DNA of 64,000 nt from Nakamurella lactea DSM 19367 (GTDB lineage: Bacteria; Actinomycetota; Actinomycetes; Mycobacteriales; Nakamurellaceae). The notes below the pieces were generated by a model. It made no database searches. It was not told the DNA's origin and saw only the letters and a list, made by a program, of their open reading frames with translations. Position numbers and translations under genes: made by a program. Shown here in pieces: positions 24,381 to 33,305 of this stretch; positions within the stretch are counted from its first letter, which is position 1; every line of letters starts with the position of its first letter. The DNA lies in contig NZ_AUFT01000012.1 of assembly GCF_000426645.1 (NCBI RefSeq), positions 1 through 64,000 of the forward strand, read 5' to 3'.

Positions 24381-26348
24381 ATGAACGTGCTGAACGCCCT
24401 GCTCTGGGTGATCTTCACCCTGCTGGTGTCGTTCGTTTTCGGCTATCTGGTGCAGCGGATGCTCGGCCTGCGGTTGGGGCTGATCCGGCTGCTGCTCGGC
24501 GGCGGGTTGGCGGTGATCGTCACCCAGCCGATCATGGCCGGCCTGGTCCTCAAGACCTGGAACGACGGCTACCGGGGCCAGGTCGGCTGGTTCTGGCTGC
24601 TGGCCGCGCTGGCCGTGCTGTTCACCTCGATGCTCTTCCTGGTGGTCGCCGAGGCGTTCGTGCCGTACGGCAGCGTGCCGCCCGCCCGGGAGTGGGGTGC
24701 TGGCTTGCGCGGCCGGCTGCGCCGGTCCCGGCGCTACTTCCAGATCGTCCGCATCCTGTTCCGGCACGGGCTGTGGCCCTACGTCCGGGGTGGCCGGCGA
24801 CGGGCGCTCGGCACGCCGGCCGGCCGGGCCAGGTTCGGTGCGGCGCTGACGGCGGCCCTCAACGACGCCGGGGTGACGTTCGTCAAACTCGGGCAGCTGC
24901 TGGCCACCCGCCGCGACCTGGTCGCCGGGGAAGTGGTCGACGAGCTCAAGAAGCTGCAGGACGACGCGGCGCCGATCGGTTGGGACGAGGCGAAAGCCGT
25001 GCTGGAGGCCGAGTTCGACGCGCCGCTGTCGCAGGTGTTCGCCGACATCGACGAGCGGCCGTTGGCCGCCGCCTCGGTCGGTCAGGTGCACGCGGCGACG
25101 CTGCTGGACGGCCGGCGGGTGGTGGTCAAGGTCCAACGCCCTGGCATCTCGGCCACGGTCGAGCGGGACCTGGACATCGCGTTCCGGTTGGCCGATCGGC
25201 TCGAGGCCTGGACCGATTGGGCTGCCTCGTCAGGTGCCGCCCGGCTGGCAGAGGGGATGGCGATCGCGCTCCGCGAGGAGCTCGACTACCGGGTGGAGGC
25301 GGCCAACCTGCTCGCGGTCGCGGGCACCCCGACCGCCGGCTCGAGCCAGGCGGTCCGGATACCGCGGGTCTACCCGGAGTGGTCGGGCGAACGGGTGCTG
25401 GTGATGGAGCGGCTGGACGGAGTGCGGCTGGCCGACGCGCCGAACATCGCCGATCCGCTCGGCACCGCCCGGACAGTGCTCGACTTCCTGCTGCACCAGA
25501 TCACCGTCGACGGGCTGTTCCACGCGGACCCGCATCCCGGGAACATCCTGATGCTGGCCGACGGCCGGATCGGGCTGCTGGACTTCGGCTCCGTCGGGCG
25601 GCTGGACGCCGCACTGCGCGAGGCGCTGCAGCGGTTGCTGCTCGGCGTCGACGGAGCAGACCCGCTCGCGGTGACCGACGCGCTGCTGGAACTGATCCCG
25701 CGGCCGGAAGACGTCGACATCGAAGAACTCGAACGCGATCTCGGCCGGTTCCTGGCCCGCTACGTGGTGGGCGGGGCCCTCGGCTCGGCCGGCGGTGCGC
25801 AGATGTTCGGTCAGTTGTTCCGGGTGGTCGCCGCTCACCGGCTGGCCATCCCGCCGGAGGTGGCGGCGGTGTTCCGGGCCCTGGGCACGGTCGAGGGCAC
25901 CCTCACCGAGATCGCCCCCCGGTTCGACCTGGTGACCGAGGCACGGCGGGTGGCGGCCGGGCTGGCCGGCGAGCGGGTGTCCGCCGACGGGCTGAAGTCG
26001 GCCGCGGTCGACGAGTTGGTGTCGTTGGCGCCGATCCTGCGGCGGCTGCCGCGGCGGGTGGAGCGGGTGATGGCCGCCGCCGAACACGGCAGGTTCGGAA
26101 TCAACATCCGTCCGCTGGCCGACGAGCGGGACCGCGCCTTCATCCGCGGCCTGCTGAACCAGGTGATCATCACCGTGATCGCGGCCACCGCCGGGGTGAT
26201 GGCCGTCGTCCTGCTGTCCATCGCCGGCGGCCCCCAGGTGACGCCGTCGGTCAGCCTCTACCAGCTGATCGGCTACAACTTCTTGCTAGTTGCCGCCATT
26301 CTCGGCCTGCGGGCGGTGGCTCCGGTCTTCCGGCACGACAGATCCTGA
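24381..26348 (+). CDS. ABC1/UbiB (AarF) atypical kinase, membrane-anchored
   Basis: 655 residues. Four N-terminal hydrophobic segments (residues about 3-95) precede the ABC1 domain, with KLGQLLATR, the Ala-rich loop LAAASVGQVHAA, catalytic Lys in RVVVKVQRPG, catalytic HADPHPGN and metal Asp in LLDFGS; two helices close the C-terminus (residues about 600-645). UbiB/AarF proteins are ATPases that mobilise isoprenoid quinones or related lipids. The N-terminal membrane block differs from the classical UbiB, where anchors are C-terminal only. The gene ends within the convergent VTT gene (63-base overlap). Confidence 0.92.
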   Translation: MNVLNALLWVIFTLLVSFVFGYLVQRMLGLRLGLIRLLLGGGLAVIVTQPIMAGLVLKTWNDGYRGQVGWFWLLAALAVLFTSMLFLVVAEAFVPYGSVPPAREWGAGLRGRLRRSRRYFQIVRILFRHGLWPYVRGGRRRALGTPAGRARFGAALTAALNDAGVTFVKLGQLLATRRDLVAGEVVDELKKLQDDAAPIGWDEAKAVLEAEFDAPLSQVFADIDERPLAAASVGQVHAATLLDGRRVVVKVQRPGISATVERDLDIAFRLADRLEAWTDWAASSGAARLAEGMAIALREELDYRVEAANLLAVAGTPTAGSSQAVRIPRVYPEWSGERVLVMERLDGVRLADAPNIADPLGTARTVLDFLLHQITVDGLFHADPHPGNILMLADGRIGLLDFGSVGRLDAALREALQRLLLGVDGADPLAVTDALLELIPRPEDVDIEELERDLGRFLARYVVGGALGSAGGAQMFGQLFRVVAAHRLAIPPEVAAVFRALGTVEGTLTEIAPRFDLVTEARRVAAGLAGERVSADGLKSAAVDELVSLAPILRRLPRRVERVMAAAEHGRFGINIRPLADERDRAFIRGLLNQVIITVIAATAGVMAVVLLSIAGGPQVTPSVSLYQLIGYNFLLVAAILGLRAVAPVFRHDRS

Positions 26349-26819
26349 GTCGAGTCCGCGGGAGCGGCGCAGCCGGCGGAGCAGCAGTAGTACCCCGACC
26401 GCCAGCAGGGCAGCCACCAGCCAGGCCCACCAGGCGGACCGGGCGGCCAGCGCCAGCCAGGCGTCGAACGCGGCGAGTCCGACGGTGGCGTAGATGAAGG
26501 CCCAGGCGACGCAGCCGGGAACCATGGCCAGCGTGTACCGCGGCCAACGCATCGCAGTGAGCCCGGCGGCGGCGTTCACCACCGTCTGGAACCCGACGGT
26601 GAGGAACGAGACGGTGACCAGCGGCGCTCCCCACCGGTTCAGCTTCCGCACCGCCGAGCTGACGCGTGGCCCGGTCAGCTTCGGCGCCCAGCGGGTGCGC
26701 AACGAGCCGGACCTGGCGGCCCGGCCGATCCAGTAGGTGCCCTGCGCCCGGGCGAAAACGATGACGAACAGGATGATCGCCGCGATCCACAGCGGCCGGC
26801 CCTGCCACCAGTTCGGCAT
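26286..26819 (-). CDS. VTT-domain (DedA-like) membrane protein
   Basis: 177 residues with four or five membrane helices. The pattern AQGTYWIGRAARSG near residue 25, the loop LNRWGAPLVTVSFLTVGFQT and PGCVAWAFIYATVGLAAFDAW fit the VTT/DedA fold (scramblase-like), although the usual Gly-Arg motif is modified. The C-terminus is Arg-rich then disordered. The stop lies inside the 3' end of the UbiB gene on the other strand (63-base tail overlap). Possibly involved in lipid movement; this is a family inference. Confidence 0.8.
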   Translation of the reverse strand: MPNWWQGRPLWIAAIILFVIVFARAQGTYWIGRAARSGSLRTRWAPKLTGPRVSSAVRKLNRWGAPLVTVSFLTVGFQTVVNAAAGLTAMRWPRYTLAMVPGCVAWAFIYATVGLAAFDAWLALAARSAWWAWLVAALLAVGVLLLLRRLRRSRGLDSGSVVPEDRSHRPQAENGGN

Positions 26820-27007
26820 CGGCCGTCCCCATCCCCGGCTCGGTCGCGGATCTCGCGCTTGCCGGCGTCCCGCGGACCGAGTGTACGAACCGGGTGGGCC
26901 GCGGCCGGAGCGGTGGTGCGTTGGCTGGTCGCCGATCGGCGCCTGCCGAGAACTGCGGTAGCTTTGATGACCCCCGTCTTTCGATCCCGCCGCGCTCCAG
27001 GAGTTCG

Positions 27008-29521
27008 ATGTCCCGCTCGTCCGCCACCCCAGACCGCCCGACCGACCGCCTGGCCGGTGCCCCTGCCGACGGCCCGGCCGGTGCCCCTGCCGACAGCCCG
27101 GCGGGTGACCCGGCCGAGCCGGCCGAGCTGGCCGCCGCGGTCGTCGAGGAGCAGCAGTTCCTCGACGTGATGTACGACCGACTCGCCGACATGCGCTCGG
27201 ACGCCGTTCGTCGGCTCGGTGACGCCAGGTACTCCTCCGACGGCACGCCGGCCGGCCGGTTCAACCGAGATGCCTTGCAGCACCGCTACTCCCAGGAAGT
27301 CGCGGCGCTGACAGCGGCCGAGGACACGTTGTGCTTCGGCCGGTTGGACCGGGCCGTGGGACCGGCCGACCCGGGTACCGGGACCGATGGGCTCGATGCC
27401 GACGAGGCGATCCTGCACATCGGCCGGATGGGACTGACCGACGGCACCCGCGAACGGCGGCAGATCCTGATCGACTGGCGGGCGCCGTCAGCCGCGCCGT
27501 TCTACACGGCCACCGCGCTGGCCCCGCACGGAGTGATCCGGCGACGTCACCTGCAGACCCGGCGGCGTCGGGTGCTGTCGGTGGCCGACGAGTACCTGCA
27601 GGCCGCGCCCGGGGTGGATCCGGCCGACGTCGGCGATGCCCTCGGATCGGCCGGCGATTCGGCGCTGCTGGCGGCGCTGAACGCGCCGCGCACCGGCCGG
27701 ATGCTCGACATCATCGCCACCATCCAGGGTGAACAGGACCGGATCATCCGCTCCGACCGGTCGGGCGTGCTGGTGGTCCAGGGCGGCCCCGGCACCGGCA
27801 AGACCGTGGTCGCCCTGCACCGTGCGGCGTATCTGCTCTACACCCACCGGGAACGGCTCGGCAGCCACGGGGTACTGGTAGTCGGGCCGAACGCGACGTT
27901 CCTGGACTACATCGGGCAGGTGCTGCCCTCGCTCGGTGAGTCCAGCGTTGTGCTGTCCACCATCGGCACCCTGTTTCCCGGGGTGGTCGGCCGACCGACG
28001 GATCTGCCGGTCGCGGCCGAGCTCAAGGGCCGGCCGATGATGGCCGCCGTGATCGACAATGCGATTCTCGACCGGCAGCGAATGCCCAAGCGCGCCAGGG
28101 TGTTCGGCTACGACCGCGGGACCCTGCGGCTGGAGCCGGGGATGCTGGCGAAGGCGCAGCGGCAGGCCTGGGGATCGCGGTTGCCGCACAACAAGGCGCG
28201 GCAGGTGTTCCTGCGGGTGGTGCTGGACGGGCTGGCCAGGCAGATCGCCGGCCGGCCCGGTGTCAGGCAACTGGACGAGGCGCCGAAGGTCGATCATTCC
28301 GCGGTCCGCAAGGAGCTGGCCGCGGACGCCGACGTGGTGGCCGCGCTGGCCGACCTGTGGCCGGCGCTCACCCCGGAGCAGCTGATCGGGGATCTGCTGA
28401 CGGACCAGCGGCGACTGGAGTTCGCTGCCCGGTCGCTGACCGCGAAGCAGCGGGATGCGTTGCTGCGCACCGATCCCCAGGCCTGGACCGAGGGCGACGT
28501 GCCGTTGCTGGACGAGGCAGCTGAGCTGCTCGGCGACATCGGCGCCGCCGACCTGGCCTGGTCGAAGCAACAGGCGGAGGACCTGCGATTCGCCCAGGAA
28601 TCACTCGAAGCGATGGGTGCCGGCTCCGAGGAGCAGGCCGAGTCAGGGATCGGATTCACCCTCGGCATGCTGTCGGCCGAGGACCTCGTCGAGCTGCACA
28701 CCGAGGACCGGTTCGCGTTCACCACCGCCGACCGGGCGGCGGCCGACCGGGAATGGACCTACGGTCACGTGATCGTCGACGAGGCCCAGGAACTGTCGCA
28801 GATGGCCTGGCGGATGCTGATGCGCCGGTGCCCGGTCAAATCGATGACCGTGGTGGGCGACATCGCGCAGACCTCGAACCCGGCCGGCGCGACCGGCTGG
28901 GCCAGGTCGTTGCGGCCGCACGTCGGCGACCGCTGGCGGCTCGCGGAGCTGACGGTGAACTACCGGACGCCGGCCGAGATCATGGACGTGGCAGCGGGGG
29001 TGCTGGCCCGGATCGATCCGGAACTGGCGCCGCCCACCTCGGTCCGGGAGAGCGGGTTCGCCCCCTGGGCTCGTCGGGTCCCTCGCCGGGAGCTGGCCGC
29101 GGCGGTGGCCGCGGCAGCGGTCGACGAGGTGGCGCAGCACGGCGCCGGCCAACTGGCCGTGCTGGTGCCCGACGAGTTGCGGGCGTCGGTGCTGGCCGCG
29201 GTGACGGCGCGGCTGCCCGGGGCGTCCGGCGAGGCCGGGCCGGGGCACCGGGTCACCGTACTGACGGTGCGGGAGGTCAAGGGCCTGGAGTTCGACGCGG
29301 TGCTGCTGGCCGAGCCGGCCGACATGGTCGGCCAGTCCAAGCGCGGGCTGGGCGACCTGTACGTGGCGCTGACCAGGGCAACCCAGCGGCTCGGGGTGGT
29401 GCACAGCCGGGCATTGCCGGCCGGGCTGACGATCGGCCGTCCGGCGGGCGACCCCACAGAGGCGGCCGACGCCGATCGGACGGGGGACACCGACGGGTTG
29501 GTTCAGGGCACGTTGATCTGA
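27008..29521 (+). CDS. helD: HelD-type RNA polymerase recycling helicase (UvrD-like)
   Basis: 837 residues. An N-terminal helical coiled coil (residues 35-75, EEQQFLDVMYDRLADMR) precedes the UvrD-like motor: Walker A GGPGTGKTVVALHRAAYLLY near residue 260, Walker B VIVDEAQELSQMAWRML, motif III VGDIAQTSNP, and motif VI VALTRATQRLGV close to the end. HelD binds RNA polymerase, clears stalled complexes and in some actinomycetes protects against rifampicin. ATG 27008 follows CAGGAG; longer readings cross a low-complexity Pro-rich upstream part. The stop overlaps the next convergent gene by 19 bases. Confidence 0.93.
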   Translation: MSRSSATPDRPTDRLAGAPADGPAGAPADSPAGDPAEPAELAAAVVEEQQFLDVMYDRLADMRSDAVRRLGDARYSSDGTPAGRFNRDALQHRYSQEVAALTAAEDTLCFGRLDRAVGPADPGTGTDGLDADEAILHIGRMGLTDGTRERRQILIDWRAPSAAPFYTATALAPHGVIRRRHLQTRRRRVLSVADEYLQAAPGVDPADVGDALGSAGDSALLAALNAPRTGRMLDIIATIQGEQDRIIRSDRSGVLVVQGGPGTGKTVVALHRAAYLLYTHRERLGSHGVLVVGPNATFLDYIGQVLPSLGESSVVLSTIGTLFPGVVGRPTDLPVAAELKGRPMMAAVIDNAILDRQRMPKRARVFGYDRGTLRLEPGMLAKAQRQAWGSRLPHNKARQVFLRVVLDGLARQIAGRPGVRQLDEAPKVDHSAVRKELAADADVVAALADLWPALTPEQLIGDLLTDQRRLEFAARSLTAKQRDALLRTDPQAWTEGDVPLLDEAAELLGDIGAADLAWSKQQAEDLRFAQESLEAMGAGSEEQAESGIGFTLGMLSAEDLVELHTEDRFAFTTADRAAADREWTYGHVIVDEAQELSQMAWRMLMRRCPVKSMTVVGDIAQTSNPAGATGWARSLRPHVGDRWRLAELTVNYRTPAEIMDVAAGVLARIDPELAPPTSVRESGFAPWARRVPRRELAAAVAAAAVDEVAQHGAGQLAVLVPDELRASVLAAVTARLPGASGEAGPGHRVTVLTVREVKGLEFDAVLLAEPADMVGQSKRGLGDLYVALTRATQRLGVVHSRALPAGLTIGRPAGDPTEAADADRTGDTDGLVQGTLI

Positions 29522-30198
29522 TTGGTGTCGACGCCGATCCGGAACGGCTCGCTGCCCACCAGGTTCGACACCAGGCACTTGCTGCTGACCGTGACCGTTA
29601 CCTGCTGGATCCCGTGGGTCAGCACCTCGGCGGTCAGGTCGCCGTTGGCCAGGTAGACGTCTCCGAGATCGGCGTCGCTCACGTTGTCGGTGATCTTCCA
29701 GCCCTTTGTCACCAGGGCGGCGGCGACCGGGTCGACCTTCTGCAGCGGTGTGTCCTTGTCGGCCTTGCGCAGGAACACCGCCCGCGCGGTGTAGACCGCC
29801 TCCGGGTCGTTGGACCCGTTGCCGCACCTGGCCCATTGCCCCTCGGCCTTCACCAGGTCGACGGTGTTGCTGCGGATGCTCTGGGCGGCGGCGACGCCGG
29901 CGGCCGTGACGGCGTTCTTGGCTGCGTTCAGTTCGTCGGCGGTGGCGCCGCCGCCTTCGACGGTCGGTGGGGTGGTGCCGTGGTCGGCCAGCGTGCAGCC
30001 GTTGGCGGTGAGCAAGGTCAGCGCGGTCAGCGCCGTCAGCGCGGACGCCCGGGCGAGCCCGGCGGTCCAGCGGGTGGCCGACCGAACGACGGGGCGGCGG
30101 TTACGCAGTGCGCGAGCGGAGAGCCGGCGGCGGGAGAACATCTGTCCACCCTGCCATTCGGGCAGGGTCGGGCGCGAGCGAGTCCGGGGGCGGCTCAT
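29503..30198 (-). CDS. Putative lipoprotein
   Basis: 231 residues from ATG 30198, or 212 from ATG 30141, which has the better ribosome site (AGGGTGG). A basic N-region and hydrophobic stretch (ALTALTALTLLTANGC) end in a probable lipid-modified Cys. The mature part is small, acidic, with a helix near residues 90-120 and beta-rich end. Family not recognised; similar small lipoproteins are common in the order. It starts three bases from the amidohydrolase-GNAT gene stop, so it is likely the second gene of that operon. Confidence 0.75.
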   Translation of the reverse strand: MSRPRTRSRPTLPEWQGGQMFSRRRLSARALRNRRPVVRSATRWTAGLARASALTALTALTLLTANGCTLADHGTTPPTVEGGGATADELNAAKNAVTAAGVAAAQSIRSNTVDLVKAEGQWARCGNGSNDPEAVYTARAVFLRKADKDTPLQKVDPVAAALVTKGWKITDNVSDADLGDVYLANGDLTAEVLTHGIQQVTVTVSSKCLVSNLVGSEPFRIGVDTNQINVP

Positions 30199-30201
30199 TT
30201 C

Positions 30202-31631
30202 TCAGCTCGGCGTCCACTCCCATTCGGTCTCGCCGTCCAGCGAGCGGTCGGTGGCGATCAACCCAGCAGCGGCGGCGACCCTTTGCGAAGCAACGTGTTC
30301 CGGGTGCACGTGGGCGATCAGTCGCCGGACACCGGCGTCCCGCAACGCCTCGGCCATCGCCGTCGCCGCCTCGACCGCGTAGCCCCGACCCTGCCAGCGT
30401 CCGCCGATCACCCAGGAGAGCTCACCGGTTGCGCTCCGGCGGTCGATGGTCGCCTGGGTGTACCCCACGGCGGCGCCGGACGACGTGTGCCGCACGATCC
30501 AGTTGAGCCAGTCCTGCGTCCCGTCCGGCGAAGCGCCGACGGACTGTGCCCGGTAGCGCCTGCGCAGAGTCGCCTCGTCCGGGGCCTTGCCCCCGATGTA
30601 TTCGTACAGTGTGGGTCCGCCAATACGCTCACCATCTCGGTGGCGTCATCGACCGTGAGCGGGCGGAGGCTGAGTCGAGCGGTGTCCAGCGAGCCGAGCC
30701 GGTCGAGATCGACCAGCAGGCCGAGCAGCCTGGCGCCGTTGTGCCACAGCACCGATCGCATCCAGTCGTCACCGAGATCCAGCCGGCGCAGCGCTTCGAT
30801 CTGATGCGCGTAGGCGTACGGGATGTTCGGGAAGTCGCTGCCCAGCACCACCTTTTGTTGCAGTCCGGCCAGCCGTTCCGGGTAGCCCGCCGGCAGCGGG
30901 GCGATCGTGTTCAGGTATTCGGTCGCGAGCATCGTGGTGTCAAGGTGCACGTTCTCGAACGCAGCCGCCAGGTCGGCGAACGCCAGGTATTCGGGCGTCC
31001 CGCCGTGCGCGATCACCAGGGTCAGCAAGGGGAATCTCTCGAGCAGGTGCCGAATCGGTCCGGGACCGGTGTGCGCACCGGGATGCGGGCCGGATCCGCA
31101 GTGGATCACCACGGGGATCGCGTTGTCCTGCAACACCTGCCAGGCCGGGTCGAGCACCGGGTCGGACGGGTCGAACCCGCCCACTTGGACATGCACCTTG
31201 AACAGCCGGGCACCGGACCGGACGGCGGTCCGTACGTAGTCGCCGACGCCGCCTTCGGCGTACAGGGTGCCGCAATGGACGGCGTCGGGGATCCGGGCCG
31301 CGAACTCGGCGCACCAATCGTTGAGCCAGCCGGCCATCCCGGGCTTGTGCGGGTAGGCCAGGGCCGGGATGGCCACCAGCCCGAGCCGGCGGGCGATGGC
31401 GAGCCGGGTCTGTTCGTCATACCGGTAGTGGATGGGCCAGGGTTGCCCACCCGGCCCGGAGTCGTCGCCGGCGGTGCCGCTGCCGACGGTGCCTTCGCCG
31501 AGACGGTCGAAGAAGGCCCAGACCTTGCGCAGCATGCGGTCCGGCAGGAAATGCACATGGATGTCGGCCAACCCCGGCAGGCCGAGGGACCGCCAGTAGC
31601 CGGGCACGTCGTCGTCGGTGAGAACCGTCAT
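30202..31631 (-). pseudogene. Amidohydrolase-GNAT fusion interrupted by a frameshift
   Basis: Residues 1-300 are an amidohydrolase of the PF04909 type (opening LADIHVHFLPD; VHVQVGGFDPSDP; VVIHCGSG; LVIAHGGTPEYL; VVLGSDFPN for the metal Asp). The chain then continues without a stop into a GNAT acetyltransferase start (TARLSLRPLTVDDATEMVSVL). At 30613-30615 a run of three G (plus strand) shifts the frame; the remaining GNAT (LYEYIGGKAP, then GRWQGRGYAVEAATAMAEA) is in frame -1 and ends at 30202. Adding one base restores a 475-residue chain reading ADPTLYEYIGG. Broken gene or base error; a fusion of these two domains is unusual. Confidence 0.8.
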
Positions 31632-31684
31632 CCCCGCACCGTATCGGGGCGCCTGACGGGCTGCAGCGCACTAGCATCGGCAGG

Positions 31685-32095
31685 GTGCCTCTGTCGAAGC
31701 GGATCGCCCGGCTCAACAAGGTCGGCCTGAACCGGCTGACGATCAAGATCGCGCCCTGGATGCCAGGGTTCGGGGTAGTGACCCACCGCGGCCGCAAATC
31801 CGGTACCGAGTACCGGATTCCGGTCAATGTGTTCCGGCGCCACGGCGGATTCCTGTTCTGCCTGACCTACGGCAAAGACGCGGACTGGGTGCGCAACGTC
31901 CGGGCAGCGGGCGAGTGCGTACTGCTCACCCGGCGCCGGACCTATCGGCTGACGAACCCGCAACCCGAGCACCACCAGGAATCTCTGCCGGAACTGCCGT
32001 GGTTCGTCCGGACCGTTCTTCGGCTGACCAAGGTCCACGACTATCTCCAGCTCGACATCGCCACCCCGACGGCACCGCCCGACGATGAAGCGTGA
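31685..32095 (+). CDS. DDN-type deazaflavin (F420)-dependent nitroreductase-family protein
   Basis: 136 residues, the usual size of the DDN/FDOR-A family. Typical blocks: VVTHRGRKSGTEYRIPVNVF and FLFCLTYGKDADWVRNVRAAGEC, which form the split-barrel F420 pocket. Mycobacterial DDN activates nitroimidazole prodrugs, but its natural substrate is a quinone; most homologues are uncharacterised. GTG 31685 start. It is divergent from the amidohydrolase gene by 53 bases and overlaps the KTSC gene by 11 bases. Confidence 0.9.
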   Translation: MPLSKRIARLNKVGLNRLTIKIAPWMPGFGVVTHRGRKSGTEYRIPVNVFRRHGGFLFCLTYGKDADWVRNVRAAGECVLLTRRRTYRLTNPQPEHHQESLPELPWFVRTVLRLTKVHDYLQLDIATPTAPPDDEA

Positions 32096-32300
32096 ACGGG
32101 TCCGCTCAAGGGCGATCGTCGGTGTCGGCTACGACCGCGCGACCAACGTGCTGGAGATCGAATTCGCCGGCGACGGCGGGATCTACCAGTACTTCGCCGT
32201 CCCGCCGAGCGTCGCGGCAGCGCTGCTGACGGCCGAAAGCGCGGGCCGTTTCGTGAACGAGCAGATCAAGCCGCGGTACCGCGCGGTCTGGGTGGAGTGA
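32085..32300 (+). CDS. KTSC-domain protein
   Basis: 71 residues entirely covered by a KTSC domain: VGYDRATNVLEIEFAGDGG, then YFAVPPSVAAALLTAESAGR and FVNEQIKPRYRAV. The domain is found alone or at the C-terminus of lysyl-tRNA synthetases; function uncertain, possibly nucleic-acid binding. It overlaps the preceding gene by 11 bases, indicating translational coupling. Confidence 0.88.
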   Translation: MKRERVRSRAIVGVGYDRATNVLEIEFAGDGGIYQYFAVPPSVAAALLTAESAGRFVNEQIKPRYRAVWVE

Positions 32301-32375
32301 CCCGGCCCGACCCGCCGGGGCAACCGGAGTGTTCGGTGGCGTCATCCTCGGTGCAGTTCGCCAGCAGTGGCCGGG

Positions 32376-33074
32376 TCAGCGTGCGGCGTAGGGCGCCCGG
32401 GGAGCTGGCCGGAGTTCCTTGGCGGCGAACCGGCCGATCTGCCAGGTGCCGTACCCGTCGGCCGCACCGCCGATCGCCCCGCCGGCCAGTGGGATCCGCT
32501 TCCCGATGAAGATCGCCACCCGCTTCCCGCCGACGGCGGTGATCAGGTCGCCGGTGATCATTCTGGAGACCCGCGCGTTGAGTTCGGGATCCACCGTGGT
32601 TGCCGTCGCCAGCTCCGCCGGACCGGCCGGCAGGGTTCCGTCACGGACCATCCGCCGGACGCCGGACTTGCCGAGCAGGCAGGCGAGCACAGCACTGCGC
32701 ACGTTGGGATGACGCAGGTCGTAGCCGCGCAGATGAGCGATGCCGGCGACCAGATGGCACTGGATCAGGGCCAGCCCGGTGATATTGGCCGGGATCGTCA
32801 CCGCCGCCGTGATGAAGCCGCCGAGGTTGGTGATGAACCCCTCGGCGCCGGCCAGCTTGACGTGACCGTCGATCAGTTCCCGGATCGCCACCTCCACCGC
32901 ACCGCCGGAGGCCCGCAGCTGCTTGTCGGCCGACTTCGCGGCGCTGCCGAGCGGCCCGACACCGTCGATCGCGCGATCCAGTACGGACCGGACGAACCCG
33001 GCGGCCTGGGCAGGAGCCAGCTTTCTGCCGAATGCCCAGGCCGCCCGGCCGGTCACATCCCCGATGACGCCCAT
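32376..33074 (-). CDS. EcsC-family protein
   Basis: 232 residues of the EcsC family: LDRAIDGVGPLGSAAKSADK near the start, an amphipathic GFITNLGGFITAAVTIPAN, and GKRIPLAGGAIGGAADGYGT near the end. EcsC takes its name from the third gene of the Bacillus ecs operon; its role is unknown, with a possible membrane-adjacent function. ATG 33074 follows GAGGGAG. It ends 75 bases before the stop of the convergent KTSC gene. Confidence 0.88.
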   Translation of the reverse strand: MGVIGDVTGRAAWAFGRKLAPAQAAGFVRSVLDRAIDGVGPLGSAAKSADKQLRASGGAVEVAIRELIDGHVKLAGAEGFITNLGGFITAAVTIPANITGLALIQCHLVAGIAHLRGYDLRHPNVRSAVLACLLGKSGVRRMVRDGTLPAGPAELATATTVDPELNARVSRMITGDLITAVGGKRVAIFIGKRIPLAGGAIGGAADGYGTWQIGRFAAKELRPAPRAPYAAR

Positions 33075-33283
33075 CTGATCGACTCCCTCGTTCGTGCACC
33101 TCGGTCCCGGCGGCCTGCGTCGGCCCGGTCGACCGGCGCCGTCCATCGGTCGGGACGGCCGGCGTTGTCCAACGGTCGCAAGTGCAGTACCCGATCCTCG
33201 CGTCGTTATCCATCCCATCAGATGCGGCGGGTTTCCGGAGCCGGTCCCGCTGGAGGGGCTTCACACGGCAGTCATCATGTGAT

Positions 33284-33305
33284 TTGATCAATTGATGACC
33301 AAGCC
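33284..33305 (+). promoter_or_regulatory. Candidate operator at the GntR-family gene start
   Basis: TTGATCAATTGATGA overlaps the start codon (ATG 33295). Apart from one base it is the palindrome TGATCAATTGATCA. GntR/FadR regulators commonly bind such A/T-rich inverted repeats. It is much richer in A/T than its surroundings, and lies in the only promoter region of the regulator. Autoregulation is an inference from position. Confidence 0.45.
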
